Shown: positions 17,301 through 26,480, counted from the first letter of the stretch. The stretch is DNA of 64,000 bases from Bradyrhizobium monzae (GCF_021458635.1 NZ_JAIRDQ010000012.1:124001-188000), one strand, 5' to 3'. The notes: generated from the sequence alone by a model not told the origin. Numbers and translations are program-made.

Positions 17301-18392
17301 ATGGGCGCGGCAATGGAAACATTTTACAGCGTGATCAGGCGGCAGGGCATCACGCGTCGGAGTTTTCACAAATTCTGCAGCCTGACGGCGACAAGCCTCG
17401 GGCTTGAGCCGTTGGCGGCGGGTCGCATCGCCAATGCGCTCGAAACCAAACCGCGTGTGCCGGTGATCTGGATGCATGGTCTTGAATGCACCTGCTGCTC
17501 AGAGAGCTTCATCCGCTCCGCGCATCCGTTGGCGAAGGATGCCGTGCTGTCGATGATCTCGCTCGATTATGACGATACCATCATGGCGGCCGCAGGCCAT
17601 CAGGCGGAAGCAATCCTCGAAGAGACCCGCGCCAAACACAAGGGCCAGTACATTCTTGCCGTGGAAGGCAATCCGCCGCTGAACGAGGGCGGCATGTTCT
17701 GCATCGACGGCGGCAAGCCGTTCGTCGAGAAACTCAAGCTGATGGCCAACGATGCTATGGCGATCATTGCCTGGGGCTCATGCGCGTCCTGGGGGTGCGT
17801 GCAGGCGGCCAAACCCAATCCGACGCAGGCCACGCCCATCGATCAGGTCATCTCCAACAAGCCGATCATCAAGGTACCGGGATGCCCCCCGATCGCCGAA
17901 GTGATGACCGGCGTCGTCACCTTCATCACGACCTTCGGCAGGCTGCCCGAGCTCGACCGCCAGGGCCGGCCGAAAATGTTCTACTCACAGCGCATTCACG
18001 ACAAGTGCTATCGGCGATCGCATTTCGATGCCGGGCAGTTCGTCGAGGAGTGGGACGACGAGGCGGCGCGCAAGGGCTATTGCCTCTACAAGATGGGCTG
18101 CAAGGGCCCGACCACCTACAACGCCTGCTCGACCGTGCGCTGGAACGGCGGCGTGTCCTTTCCGATTCAGTCGGGCCACGGCTGCATCGGTTGCTCGGAG
18201 GACGGCTTCTGGGACAAGGGCTCGTTCTACGATCGCCTGACCAACATCAAACAGTTTGGCATCGAGAAGAACGCTGACCAGATCGGCATGGCTGCGGCCG
18301 GCGCCGTCGGTGCCGCTGTGGCGGTGCATGCGGCCGTCACCGCTGTGAAGCGGCTCGCCTCCAAGCGCGAAGACGCAAATCAAGTTCATTAG
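17301..18392 (+). CDS. hupS: Uptake [NiFe]-hydrogenase small subunit
   Basis: This 363-residue electron-transfer subunit of the membrane-bound H2-uptake hydrogenase begins with a Tat signal (RRSFHKF, residues 19-25), which directs the folded heterodimer to the periplasmic face. Ligands of the three Fe-S clusters are visible: proximal LECTCC and WGSCASWGC, distal GYCLYKMGC with NACST, and the C-terminal GHGCIGCSEDGFWD. A C-terminal hydrophobic helix (AAAGAVGAAVAVHAAVTAV) anchors it next to HupC. The start at 17301 follows GGGAGGGGG. It is the first gene of the operon, 18 bp before hupL. Confidence 0.97.
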   Translation: MGAAMETFYSVIRRQGITRRSFHKFCSLTATSLGLEPLAAGRIANALETKPRVPVIWMHGLECTCCSESFIRSAHPLAKDAVLSMISLDYDDTIMAAAGHQAEAILEETRAKHKGQYILAVEGNPPLNEGGMFCIDGGKPFVEKLKLMANDAMAIIAWGSCASWGCVQAAKPNPTQATPIDQVISNKPIIKVPGCPPIAEVMTGVVTFITTFGRLPELDRQGRPKMFYSQRIHDKCYRRSHFDAGQFVEEWDDEAARKGYCLYKMGCKGPTTYNACSTVRWNGGVSFPIQSGHGCIGCSEDGFWDKGSFYDRLTNIKQFGIEKNADQIGMAAAGAVGAAVAVHAAVTAVKRLASKREDANQVH

Positions 18393-18410
18393 TCGTCAGG
18401 GAAAGTAACG

Positions 18411-20201
18411 ATGGGCATCCAGACACCCAACGGATTCAAACTCCACAATTCCGGCAAGCGCATTGTCATCGATCCGGTCACTCGCATCGAAGGTCGCATG
18501 CGCGTCGAGGTCAACCTCGACGCAAATAACGTCATCCGGAACGCCGTATCCACAGGCACGATGTGGCGCGGCATCGAAGTCATCCTGAAGGATCGCGATC
18601 CGCGCGATGCCTGGGCGTTCACCGAACGGATCTGCGGCGTGTGCACCGGCACCCACGCCCTGACGTCGGTGCGCGCGGTCGAGAATGCGCTCGGAATCAC
18701 CATTCCGGAGAATGCCAACTCGATCCGCAACCTGATGCAGCTCGCGCTGCAGGTGCACGATCATGTCGTTCACTTCTATCACCTGCACGCACTGGATTGG
18801 GTCGACGTGGTCTCGGCGCTCTCGGCCGACCCGCGGGCCACTTCCACGCTCGCGCAGTCGATCTCGAACTGGCCGTTGTCATCGCCTGGCTACTTCAAGG
18901 ACCTCCAGACACGCCTCAAGAAGTTCGTCGAGTCGGGGCAGTTGGGTCCTTTCAAGAACGGCTACTGGGGCAGCAAGGCCTACAAATTGCCGCCCGAAGC
19001 CAATCTGATGGCTGTGGCGCATTATCTGGAAGCGCTCGATTTCCAGAAGGAAATCGTAAAGATCCACACCATATTCGGCGGCAAGAATCCTCATCCGAAC
19101 TGGCTCGTCGGCGGCGTACCCTGTCCGATCAATGTCGACGGTACCGGGGCGGTCGGAGCCATCAACATGGAGCGGCTGAACCTGATCTCGTCGATCATCG
19201 ATCATCTAACTGAATTCAACGAGCAGGTTTACTTGCCTGACGTGGCGGCGATCGGGTCGTTCTACAAGGATTGGCTCTATGGCGGTGGTCTTTCGGGCAA
19301 GAGTGTGCTCGCATATGGCGACGTGCCGGAACACGCCAACGACTACTCCTCCAGGAACCTGAAGCTGCCGCGAGGGTCCATCATCAACGGCAATCTCTCG
19401 GAGGTGTTTCCAGTCGACCACGCCAACCCCGACGAGATCCAGGAATTCGTCGTTCACTCCTGGTACAAATATCCCGACGAGACCAAGGGCCTGCACCCCT
19501 GGGATGGCGTCACCGAGCCGAACTACGTGCTCGGGCCCAAGGCGAAGGGCACCAAGACGGCGATCGAGCAGCTCGATGAGAGCGGCAAATATTCCTGGAT
19601 CAAGGCGCCGCGTTGGCGAGGCCACGCCATGGAGGTCGGGCCGCTCGCACGCTGGGTCGTCGGTTACGCGCAGAACAAGGCCGAGTTCAAGGATCCGGTC
19701 GACAAATTCCTGAAGGACCTCGACCTGCCGCTGTCGGCGCTGTTCTCGACGCTCGGCCGCACCGCGGCGCGCGCGCTGGAATCGGTTTGGGCCGGCCGCC
19801 AGATGCGCTATTTCCAGGATAAGCTCGTCGCCAATATCAAGGCGGGCGATAGCTCGACCGCCAACGTCGACAAGTGGAAGCCGGAGAGCTGGCCAAAGGA
19901 GGCCAAGGGCTTTGGCTTTACCGAGGCGCCGCGCGGCGCGCTCGCGCACTGGATCAAGATCAAGCAAACCAAGATCGACAACTACCAGTGCGTAGTGCCG
20001 ACCACCTGGAACGGCTCGCCGCGCGATCCCAAGGGAAATATCGGCGCATTCGAGGCCTCCTTGATGGATACTCCGATGGTGAATCCCGAGCAGCCGCTGG
20101 AGATCCTTCGCACCATTCATTCCTTCGATCCGTGCCTGGCGTGCGCGACGCACGTCATGAGTCCGGATGGCCAGGAATTGGCGACCGTCAAGGTCAGATA
20201 A
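18411..20201 (+). CDS. hupL: Uptake [NiFe]-hydrogenase large subunit
   Basis: This 596-residue catalytic subunit splits H2 at the NiFe(CN)2CO site. The Ni ligands are in ERICGVCTGTHA (Cys75, Cys78) and in the C-terminal FDPCLACATH (Cys575, Cys578). The 15 residues after His581 (VMSPDGQELATVKVR) form the tail that HupD removes after metal insertion. It has no signal peptide of its own and is co-exported with HupS through Tat. The length and all ligands are normal, so the enzyme should be functional. Confidence 0.97.
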   Translation: MGIQTPNGFKLHNSGKRIVIDPVTRIEGRMRVEVNLDANNVIRNAVSTGTMWRGIEVILKDRDPRDAWAFTERICGVCTGTHALTSVRAVENALGITIPENANSIRNLMQLALQVHDHVVHFYHLHALDWVDVVSALSADPRATSTLAQSISNWPLSSPGYFKDLQTRLKKFVESGQLGPFKNGYWGSKAYKLPPEANLMAVAHYLEALDFQKEIVKIHTIFGGKNPHPNWLVGGVPCPINVDGTGAVGAINMERLNLISSIIDHLTEFNEQVYLPDVAAIGSFYKDWLYGGGLSGKSVLAYGDVPEHANDYSSRNLKLPRGSIINGNLSEVFPVDHANPDEIQEFVVHSWYKYPDETKGLHPWDGVTEPNYVLGPKAKGTKTAIEQLDESGKYSWIKAPRWRGHAMEVGPLARWVVGYAQNKAEFKDPVDKFLKDLDLPLSALFSTLGRTAARALESVWAGRQMRYFQDKLVANIKAGDSSTANVDKWKPESWPKEAKGFGFTEAPRGALAHWIKIKQTKIDNYQCVVPTTWNGSPRDPKGNIGAFEASLMDTPMVNPEQPLEILRTIHSFDPCLACATHVMSPDGQELATVKVR

Positions 20202-20218
20202 ACCAGGGGTGAAGCACC

Positions 20219-20962
20219 ATGATGGATGCGGCTGAACGTCGCGCGAAGACCAAGCCGGATCTCGCCGCCATCGCAGCGGACGCGGTCGGTGGACATGCGA
20301 TCGGGCGTCCCACCGCCTATGTCTACGAAGCACCGGTGCGAATCTGCCACTGGGTCAATGCATTCTCTATCGTCGCGCTGATGATGACCGGCTACCTGAT
20401 CGGAATGCCGTTGCCATCGGTGGAGGGCGAGGCGTCGGCGAACTTCGTAATGGGCTATATCCGCTTCGCCCACTTCGCGGCTGGTCAGGTGCTGGCAGTG
20501 TTCTTCCTCACCCGCGTCTTCTGGGCTTTCGTCGGCAACCATCATTCCCGGCAGATCTTCTTTCTGCCGGCTCATCGCAAGCAGTTCTGGCGCGAAATGC
20601 TGGATGAAATCCGCTGGTACGCGTTCCTGGAACAAACGCCGAAAATGTATGTCGGCCACAATCCCTTGGCGCGGACCGGGATGTTCACGGGCTTCACGCT
20701 GTTCGTGGCCTACATGATCATCACCGGCTTTGCGCTCTATTCGGAAGGCAGCGGAATCGATAGCTGGCAGCACAAGCTGTTCGGCTGGGTGTTCGCGATC
20801 TGGCCGAACAGCCAGGATGTGCACACTTGGCATCATCTCGGCATGTGGCCGCTCGTGACGTTCGTCATAGCACACGTCTATGCCGCGATCCGCGAAGACA
20901 TCATGTCGCGTCAGGGCATCATCTCCTCGATGGTCTCCGGCGAACGGCAATTTCGCGACTGA
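20219..20962 (+). CDS. hupC: Ni/Fe-hydrogenase b-type cytochrome subunit
   Basis: This 247-residue integral membrane protein has four transmembrane segments and heme-ligating histidines (for example RICHWVNAFSI, IRFAHFAAGQ, TWHHLGMW). It accepts electrons from HupS and passes them to the quinone pool. It follows hupL by 17 bp and precedes hupD by 18 bp. The first ~35 residues are a polar extension before the core VYEAPVRICHW motif. Confidence 0.95.
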   Translation: MMDAAERRAKTKPDLAAIAADAVGGHAIGRPTAYVYEAPVRICHWVNAFSIVALMMTGYLIGMPLPSVEGEASANFVMGYIRFAHFAAGQVLAVFFLTRVFWAFVGNHHSRQIFFLPAHRKQFWREMLDEIRWYAFLEQTPKMYVGHNPLARTGMFTGFTLFVAYMIITGFALYSEGSGIDSWQHKLFGWVFAIWPNSQDVHTWHHLGMWPLVTFVIAHVYAAIREDIMSRQGIISSMVSGERQFRD

Positions 20963-20980
20963 AGTCGGAAACGAGGGCCT

Positions 20981-21562
20981 ATGCCGACATCGTCAACAGA
21001 CCGCATTCTGGTGCTCGGCATCGGCAATATCCTGTGGGCCGATGACGGGTTCGGCGTACGGGCGGTGGAGGAATTCCACCGCCGCTACGTCGTATCGGAC
21101 AATGTCACCATTCTCGACGGCGGGACGCAGGGCCTCTACCTCGTCAGCTATCTGGAAGAGGCCGATCGTCTGATCGTGTTCGACGCGATCGACTATGGGC
21201 TCGAGCCTGGAGAGTTGAAGCTGGTGCGCGACGAGGAAGTTCCACGTTTCACGGGCGCGAAGAAGATGAGCTTGCATCAGACAGGATTTCAGGAAGTCAT
21301 CAGCGCGGCGGATCTGCTCGGGCGCTGCCCGAAGCATCTCGCGTTGATCGGCTGCCAACCGCGCGATCTCGATGACTGGGGCGGCCCTTTGACCAAGCCG
21401 GTGAGCGATCAGATCGGGCCGGCGATCGAGCTGGTCTGCGCAATCCTGGCTGAGTGGGGCGCGACGGCGAGTCCGCGCAGCAAGCCGCTGCTGGAGTCCG
21501 AACGGCTGCTCACCAACGATATCGACCATCAGCACTACGAGATGAGGATGCGGCCGGTCTGA
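20981..21562 (+). CDS. hupD: Hydrogenase maturation protease
   Basis: This 193-residue HybD/HyaD-family endopeptidase trims the HupL C-terminus after nickel insertion. The Ni-probing acidic residue lies in GIGNILWADDGFGVRAVEEF (Asp21/Asp22), with the second site in LDGGTQGLYL and a His in KMSLHQTGFQE. Each hydrogenase usually has its own protease, so the partner is HupL. It lies directly after hupC in the operon. Confidence 0.95.
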   Translation: MPTSSTDRILVLGIGNILWADDGFGVRAVEEFHRRYVVSDNVTILDGGTQGLYLVSYLEEADRLIVFDAIDYGLEPGELKLVRDEEVPRFTGAKKMSLHQTGFQEVISAADLLGRCPKHLALIGCQPRDLDDWGGPLTKPVSDQIGPAIELVCAILAEWGATASPRSKPLLESERLLTNDIDHQHYEMRMRPV

Positions 21563-21588
21563 CCGGCGTGCGCGACCGGAGACGCGGG

Positions 21589-22050
21589 ATGTGCCTTGGC
21601 CTGCCGATGACGATTGTTGAGACTGACGGCGTTTCGGCGCTATGCGAGTTTCGCGGCGAGCGGCGGCGTGTCTCGATACTTTTGCTCCCCGACCTGCCGG
21701 TCGGCAGCAAGGTGCTCGTCCATATCGACACCGCGATCCGTCTGCTCGATGAGGCAGAGGCGCGACTGATCGCTGAGGCGATCGAGGGGCTGACCGCGGT
21801 GCTCGGTGGCGAGGATTGCAACCGTTTCTTCGCCGACCTCATCGAGCGAGAACCGCAACTGCCCGAGCATCTCCGGTTTGACCCAGCGGCCGACCTTCCA
21901 AATCCGATCCTCGATGTCACCCGCATCGCGGGCGGCTCGGGTTGGTCCGCCGCGGATGAAAGACAAGTTTCATTCGAAACCATCCCGTTTCGCGGACGCG
22001 AAAATGAAGGATCTATCTCAATCAGATCGGCCAGGAAAGGCGATAACTGA
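21589..22050 (+). CDS. hupF: HypC-family hydrogenase assembly chaperone HupF, with long C-terminus
   Basis: The protein begins MCLGLPMTIVETDG; Cys2 is the residue that binds the Fe(CN)2CO precursor in HypC-type chaperones. The HypC fold spans residues 1-~75, followed by the HupF-specific segment FFADLIEREPQLPEHL. Members are usually about 100 residues, but this frame continues to 153 with a tail (from DLPNPILDV) that I do not recognise. It protects HupL during maturation, particularly in the presence of oxygen. The ATG at 21589 is set by the mandatory MC start. Confidence 0.88.
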   Translation: MCLGLPMTIVETDGVSALCEFRGERRRVSILLLPDLPVGSKVLVHIDTAIRLLDEAEARLIAEAIEGLTAVLGGEDCNRFFADLIEREPQLPEHLRFDPAADLPNPILDVTRIAGGSGWSAADERQVSFETIPFRGRENEGSISIRSARKGDN

Positions 22051-22108
22051 TCGTGACATGTGCTTTGCTAACCTCTCACGTCAGAGAAAAAGGCTTGCCA
22101 GGGGGCTG

Positions 22109-22510
22109 ATGGAATTCCAGCAGGGAAAGCATAATCTGACGCGGCGCGGCCTGCCCGAGGTCGATGCCGCGAGTGTCGATCGGTTTCTTGGCGCGGCCAA
22201 TGAGGCCGGTGCGGTGGCCGTGCTGTTGTCGGCGGGCGATCCCGCGCGTTTTATGGAGGCGATCGACGTCGCGGTCGTGTTGCCGGAACTGATTGACGCT
22301 TTTCAGGGGCGGCTGCGGGGTGCCGTGATCGCGCGTTGCGCCGAGAGCGAGCTCGGCCAGCGCTTTGGCGTCCGGGTGCAGCCGACGCTGATCTTTATCG
22401 CCAAGGGCGAAACGCTCGGATTGATCGCCAAGATCCAGGACTGGTCGGTCTATGTCGACCGCATCGCCAAGCTGATCGACCGTCCGTGCGGCGCGAGCGT
22501 GTTGTCGTGA
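22109..22510 (+). CDS. hupG: HyaE/HupG-type thioredoxin-like hydrogenase accessory protein
   Basis: The protein has 133 residues from the ATG at 22109, which follows GGGGG; an upstream in-frame ATG at 22058 would give 150. It has a thioredoxin-like fold without the CxxC pair (VAVLLSAGDPARFMEAIDVAVVLPEL ... RFGVRVQPTLIFI, quoted in part), as expected for HyaE/HupG. These proteins bind the Tat signal of the small subunit and help its maturation. It lies between hupF and hupH. Confidence 0.87.
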   Translation: MEFQQGKHNLTRRGLPEVDAASVDRFLGAANEAGAVAVLLSAGDPARFMEAIDVAVVLPELIDAFQGRLRGAVIARCAESELGQRFGVRVQPTLIFIAKGETLGLIAKIQDWSVYVDRIAKLIDRPCGASVLS

Positions 22511-22550
22511 CAGTCATCATTCCCCAGCGTCGCTCACAGGGTGTCGAATT

Positions 22551-23414
22551 ATGAAAGCGGGTTTCTGGACCGCGCCTGGAGGTGCCGAGCAGCCGATCAA
22601 CGTGTTTTCGATCGGCGAGGCAAGCCTGAATGCATCGAGCGTCCGCCTGACGGCCGCGGGTGCGTTGGCGAGGCTTGCCACGCTGGACAGCGCGGAGCTG
22701 GCCAAGCGCTGTCCGAATGCAATCGATCTGCTGTCGAAAGTGGTAGCGGCCATCGCAAGCCAAAAGACCGACGTGCCGACACGATTGTTCCGGCTCGCCA
22801 ATCTCAACGATCTCGAGCGCAAGCTGATTGCGGACGTGCTCGGCCAAGGTGAGGTTGCCGGCTTCGTCGCGCTGCCGGACGGATCGCTGGCGCAGATCCA
22901 GGAATCGGCGCTGGCCGGAATCTGGCACGTGCGGCTCGAGATCGACGCCAATCATGAGTACCTCGAAGTCGGCGCAATCCCGGAAATCGTCAAGCGCGCC
23001 GCTGCTGATCTTACCACTGCGGATTTCGAGATCGGGCAGGCGCCGGAAGGCGCGATGAACGCGCTGCCGGTGCTCGCGGAAATCCGCGAGCGCGCGCTGG
23101 CCTGGCGGCCGAGCATTCGCTCGCAAATCATCAATTTCACGCTGCTGCCGATGAGCCCCGTCGACATGAGCTTCCTCCATGACACCATCAGGAATGGGCC
23201 GATCCAGCTCGTTTCACGCGGCTACGGCACTTGCCGGGTGCTCTCGACGGGTATCCGCAACGTCTGGTCGGTGCAGTTCTTCAACGCCATGGATGCCATC
23301 ATCCTTGACACGCTGGAGGTTGGCGGTGTGCCGACCGTGGCAATCGCGGCTGACGAGGACTTCGAAGACTCCGCTGAGCGCCTCCAGGAAATCATCGAGG
23401 CCTATTTCAAATGA
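22551..23414 (+). CDS. hupH: Hydrogenase expression/assembly protein HupH (HyaF family)
   Basis: This 287-residue protein matches HupH/HyaF in length and position. Recognisable segments include an N-terminal region rich in small residues, a middle domain (VAGFVALPDGSLAQIQESAL, LAGIWHVRLEID) and the conserved C-terminal block ISRGYGTCRV-like (LVSRGYGTCRVLSTGIRNVW) with QFFNAMDAIILDTLEVG. It is a cytoplasmic accessory protein for hydrogenase maturation, possibly for the small subunit's clusters. It overlaps hupI by 4 bp (ATGA). Confidence 0.92.
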   Translation: MKAGFWTAPGGAEQPINVFSIGEASLNASSVRLTAAGALARLATLDSAELAKRCPNAIDLLSKVVAAIASQKTDVPTRLFRLANLNDLERKLIADVLGQGEVAGFVALPDGSLAQIQESALAGIWHVRLEIDANHEYLEVGAIPEIVKRAAADLTTADFEIGQAPEGAMNALPVLAEIRERALAWRPSIRSQIINFTLLPMSPVDMSFLHDTIRNGPIQLVSRGYGTCRVLSTGIRNVWSVQFFNAMDAIILDTLEVGGVPTVAIAADEDFEDSAERLQEIIEAYFK

Positions 23415-23620
23415 GCGTATTCGAGAATTTTGGCGTTCGCCAGGATGTCACCGAAGGCACGCGACTGGAATGCGGCATCTGCTGGACGGTGTACGATCCC
23501 GCCGATGGCGACGATGTCGCGCAGATCGCATCCGGCACGCCCTTCGCGGTCCTTCCTGACGATTGGCGCTGCCCGAACTGTGACGCGCCAAAGTCCAAAT
23601 TCATGGCCATCGCGTCATGA
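23411..23620 (+). CDS. hupI: Rubredoxin-like hydrogenase assembly protein
   Basis: This 69-residue rubredoxin has both Fe-binding CxxC pairs: LECGICWTVYDP and DWRCPNCDAP. HupI-type rubredoxins are needed for small-subunit maturation under microaerobic conditions. It is translationally coupled on both sides by ATGA overlaps (with hupH and hupJ). Confidence 0.95.
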   Translation: MSVFENFGVRQDVTEGTRLECGICWTVYDPADGDDVAQIASGTPFAVLPDDWRCPNCDAPKSKFMAIAS

Positions 23621-24132
23621 AACCTCATGCGCAAGCGCCTGCCACTGACGCCGACGCGGCAGCTTGGGGGCAGCGGCTGGCTCACGTCTACCGGGACATC
23701 GGCGAGCGCGCGATGCGCGAGCTGCCGATCTACAACGACGCCCTCGACGTCGAGGCAGTTAGCTTCCGCGTGTTCAACGGCACGATCATCGGTATCATGG
23801 TCACGCCCTGGTTCATGAACGTGGTGATGCCGGCCGGCGAATTGGCGCCGGCGGCCTCAGCTTCGACATTGCGCTCTCGCTTTCCGGCCGGCGATATTGA
23901 GTTCATCCTCAGCGACGTCAACCATGTGGGCCGCATCGCGAGCTGTTCGCTGTTCTCGCCCATGTTCGGGTTTGCCGACGTGGCCTCTGCGCGGGCAACG
24001 GCGGAAGCGGCCATCAACGAACTCATGTTGCCGGCCGACGGCAAGGAGGCGACCCGACGCCGCGAAACCGCTACAAGCGCGATCGATCGGCGTAGCTTCA
24101 TGCGGGCTGTTCTGACGGAGCAGCACGAATGA
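23617..24132 (+). CDS. hupJ: HybE/HupJ-type hydrogenase assembly chaperone
   Basis: This 171-residue protein matches the [NiFe]-hydrogenase assembly chaperone HybE family, with the signature region IIGIMVTPWFMNVVMPAG and FPAGDIEFILSDV. HybE binds the Tat signal peptide of the small subunit and stops premature export. It overlaps hupI and hupK by 4 bp each. The length is typical. Confidence 0.93.
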   Translation: MKPHAQAPATDADAAAWGQRLAHVYRDIGERAMRELPIYNDALDVEAVSFRVFNGTIIGIMVTPWFMNVVMPAGELAPAASASTLRSRFPAGDIEFILSDVNHVGRIASCSLFSPMFGFADVASARATAEAAINELMLPADGKEATRRRETATSAIDRRSFMRAVLTEQHE

Positions 24133-25223
24133 ACCCCGGCTTCCGCAACGAGATCGACATCACGGTGTGGCTCGCCAAGGATACGATCGCCGACGTCGCA
24201 ATCCTGCCCCGGAGCCGGCTGCCGTTGACGCGTCTGTTTGCGGGCAAGCCCGTCTCGTCGCAGCTCTCCGTGCTGCCGCGGCTGTTCTCGCCGTGCTCGG
24301 TTGCACATCAGGTGGCGTTTCTGGGAGCGGTGGAAGCCGCGCGCGGCGAGGATTGTCCTCCGGAGACCATGCATCGCCGCGTCACCGCTGTCGTCGCCGA
24401 GCGGCTGGCGGAACTGTTCCGTGGTCTGTTCGTCGGCCAGCTCACCCTGGACGGCGCGAGCGCCGCCGCGGTCCGCGCCATGATGCAGGCGACCGCCGTC
24501 CTTGGTGGCCTCCTCGGCGAAGGCGGGCAGGTGTCGGCGCGTTGCGAGGCGGTATCGCGCATCAAGGCGGTGCTCGCTGCACTCGGAATCGCGGGCGAAG
24601 GAGAGGCGCTGACGCCAGGCAGCGCGCTGGCAGCGCATTTTTCGAGCTTCGATGGGCATGCGCTGCTGCAGCCGGTCGTCGAACACTCGTTTCTTTCCGT
24701 CGCCGATGATCTCGATGTCATCATGCGGCTGCTTGCGGATGGCGCGAGCTTCTCCGATGCCCCCGATCTCCACGGTCGAATTCCCGAGACCGGTGTGTGG
24801 GCACGCCGGGTCCGGCGCCAGCCGGTCCTGCCGCCGAGCGCCGGACCTGCCGAGCGGCTGAAGGCGCGGATTGCGGAAGTGACGCGCCTCTGCTCCTGGC
24901 TCGAGACGGGCGACGAGGCGCTCGAGGACGGCGTCGTCGATAGCTACCGGCTTGGCGCCGGCAGAGGTGCGGCGGCCGTCGAATGCGCCCGCGGCCGGCT
25001 CTATCAAATCGTCGAGTGCAATAACGAAAACCGCATCGTCCGCTTCGAATCGCTGGCTCCGACCGAATGGAACTTCCATGCACGTGGACCGCTGGTCCGC
25101 AGCCTGCAGGGCTCGGCCCTTGCCGCCGGTCGACAGGGGCAGAATGCCGTCCGTACGCTCATCGGCTCCTTCGATCCCTGCGTCGGATTTAACCTCAGCT
25201 TCCGTGAGGTTGGCCATGCATGA
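24129..25223 (+). CDS. hupK: HupL-related scaffold protein HupK
   Basis: This 364-residue protein is a degenerate relative of the hydrogenase large subunit. The C-terminal GSFDPCVGFNL echoes the DPCxxC motif of HupL but keeps only one cysteine, and a second Cys-containing segment (FSPCSVAHQVAFLG) stands in for the N-terminal motif. HupK is thought to act as a scaffold during cofactor assembly under oxygen. It overlaps hupJ by 4 bp and hypA by 8 bp. Confidence 0.92.
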   Translation: MNPGFRNEIDITVWLAKDTIADVAILPRSRLPLTRLFAGKPVSSQLSVLPRLFSPCSVAHQVAFLGAVEAARGEDCPPETMHRRVTAVVAERLAELFRGLFVGQLTLDGASAAAVRAMMQATAVLGGLLGEGGQVSARCEAVSRIKAVLAALGIAGEGEALTPGSALAAHFSSFDGHALLQPVVEHSFLSVADDLDVIMRLLADGASFSDAPDLHGRIPETGVWARRVRRQPVLPPSAGPAERLKARIAEVTRLCSWLETGDEALEDGVVDSYRLGAGRGAAAVECARGRLYQIVECNNENRIVRFESLAPTEWNFHARGPLVRSLQGSALAAGRQGQNAVRTLIGSFDPCVGFNLSFREVGHA

Positions 25224-25557
25224 GATGGCGGTTTGCCAAGGCATCATCGAGATCGTCGAGGAGGAGGCGCGCAGGCGCGCGTTCCCAAAAGTGAAGGCAG
25301 TGTGCCTCGAGATCGGCGCGTTGAGCCATGTTGCGCCGGAGGCGATGAAATTTTGCTTCGAAGCGGTCGCCGCACGCACCATTGCACAAGGTGCGACCCT
25401 GGACATCGTCGAGACGCCTGGGACCGCCTGGTGCATGGCCTGCTCGACAAGCGTCGAAATCAAGCAGCGCTATGAGCCATGCCCTGGCTGTGGCAGCTAT
25501 CAATTGCAAGTGACCGGTGGAGAAGAGATGCGGGTCAGGGCATTGGAGGTCGACTGA
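25216..25557 (+). CDS. hypA: Hydrogenase nickel-insertion metallochaperone HypA
   Basis: This 113-residue protein starts MHEMAV; the N-terminal amine and His2 bind nickel. It has a zinc finger made of CMACSTSVEIKQRYEPCPGC. It delivers Ni to HupL together with HypB. The ATG at 25216 is fixed by the mandatory MHE start, so the gene overlaps hupK by 8 bp; it joins hypB through TGATG. Confidence 0.95.
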   Translation: MHEMAVCQGIIEIVEEEARRRAFPKVKAVCLEIGALSHVAPEAMKFCFEAVAARTIAQGATLDIVETPGTAWCMACSTSVEIKQRYEPCPGCGSYQLQVTGGEEMRVRALEVD

Positions 25558-26480
25558 TGTGTACAGTATGCGGCTGCGGTGACGGCAAAGCTTCCATTGA
25601 GCGTGGGCACGATCACCCCCATGGGCATGATCACGCGCATCTTCATAGTCATCATCACGATCATGGTCACGATGGACACGGTCATCACGACCAAGATCAT
25701 CGCCCTCATCATCACCACGATCGAAACCGCGGAGATCCCGGCCTGCTCGACTGCGGCGCCGACCCGGCCGAGCAGACGATCGCCGGCATGAGCAGCGACC
25801 GCATCATCCAGGTCGAGCGTGACATCCTCGGCAAGAACGACCGCCTTGCGGCCGACAACCGCGCGCGGTTCCGCGCGGATGACGTGCTCGCCTTCAACCT
25901 GGTCTCGAGCCCCGGCGCCGGAAAGACCACGCTGTTGGCCCGCGCCGTGTCCGAACTGAAAGACAATTGCCCGATCGGCGTGATCGAGGGCGATCAGCAG
26001 ACCTCGAACGACGCCGAGCGGATCCGGGCGACAGGCGTACCGGCGGTCCAGGTCAACACTGGCAAGGGCTGCCACCTCGATGCGGCCATGATCGGCGAGG
26101 CCTATGACCGGTTGCCCCGGCTCAACGGCGGCATCCTTTTCATCGAGAATGTCGGCAATCTCGTCTGTCCGGCAGCGTTTGATCTCGGCGAGGCCTGCAA
26201 GATCGTGGTGCTCTCGACCACCGAAGGCGAGGACAAGCCGCTCAAATATCCCAACATGTTCGCAGTGTCCTCGTTGATGCTGATCAACAAGATCGATCTC
26301 GCGCCTGTGCTCGACTTCGATCTCGCCAGGACGATCGAATATGCGCGGCGGGTCAACCCAAAGATCGAGGTGCTGACGTTATCGGCGCGGACCGGAGAGG
26401 GATTTGCGGCATTCTATGCCTGGATCCGGAAGCGCGCCGAGAAGGCGAGGGCGGCATCCCTGAGTGCCGTATCGGCATGA
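25557..26480 (+). CDS. hypB: GTPase HypB with histidine-rich nickel-storage N-terminus
   Basis: This 307-residue SIMIBI-class GTPase starts with MCTVCGCG (high-affinity Ni site). A His-rich stretch of roughly 45 residues, with about 20 His, stores nickel as in rhizobial HypB. The GTPase signatures are VSSPGAGKTTLL (P-loop), IEGDQQTSNDAERI and NKIDLAP. The start is chosen at 25557 because CxxCxC must be N-terminal. It provides Ni for HypA/HupL. The ATGA overlap with hypF indicates coupling. Confidence 0.95.
   Translation: MCTVCGCGDGKASIERGHDHPHGHDHAHLHSHHHDHGHDGHGHHDQDHRPHHHHDRNRGDPGLLDCGADPAEQTIAGMSSDRIIQVERDILGKNDRLAADNRARFRADDVLAFNLVSSPGAGKTTLLARAVSELKDNCPIGVIEGDQQTSNDAERIRATGVPAVQVNTGKGCHLDAAMIGEAYDRLPRLNGGILFIENVGNLVCPAAFDLGEACKIVVLSTTEGEDKPLKYPNMFAVSSLMLINKIDLAPVLDFDLARTIEYARRVNPKIEVLTLSARTGEGFAAFYAWIRKRAEKARAASLSAVSA

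Noticed and set aside
19206..20333. Long minus-strand open frame (375 codons) opposite hupL
   Set aside because: It lies antisense to a complete, strongly conserved gene and its Arg/His/Leu-rich composition is typical of GC-rich shadow frames.
23730..25463. Minus-strand open frame of 577 codons opposite hupJ, hupK and hypA
   Set aside because: It is a shadow of three overlapping conserved genes, with no recognisable domain.
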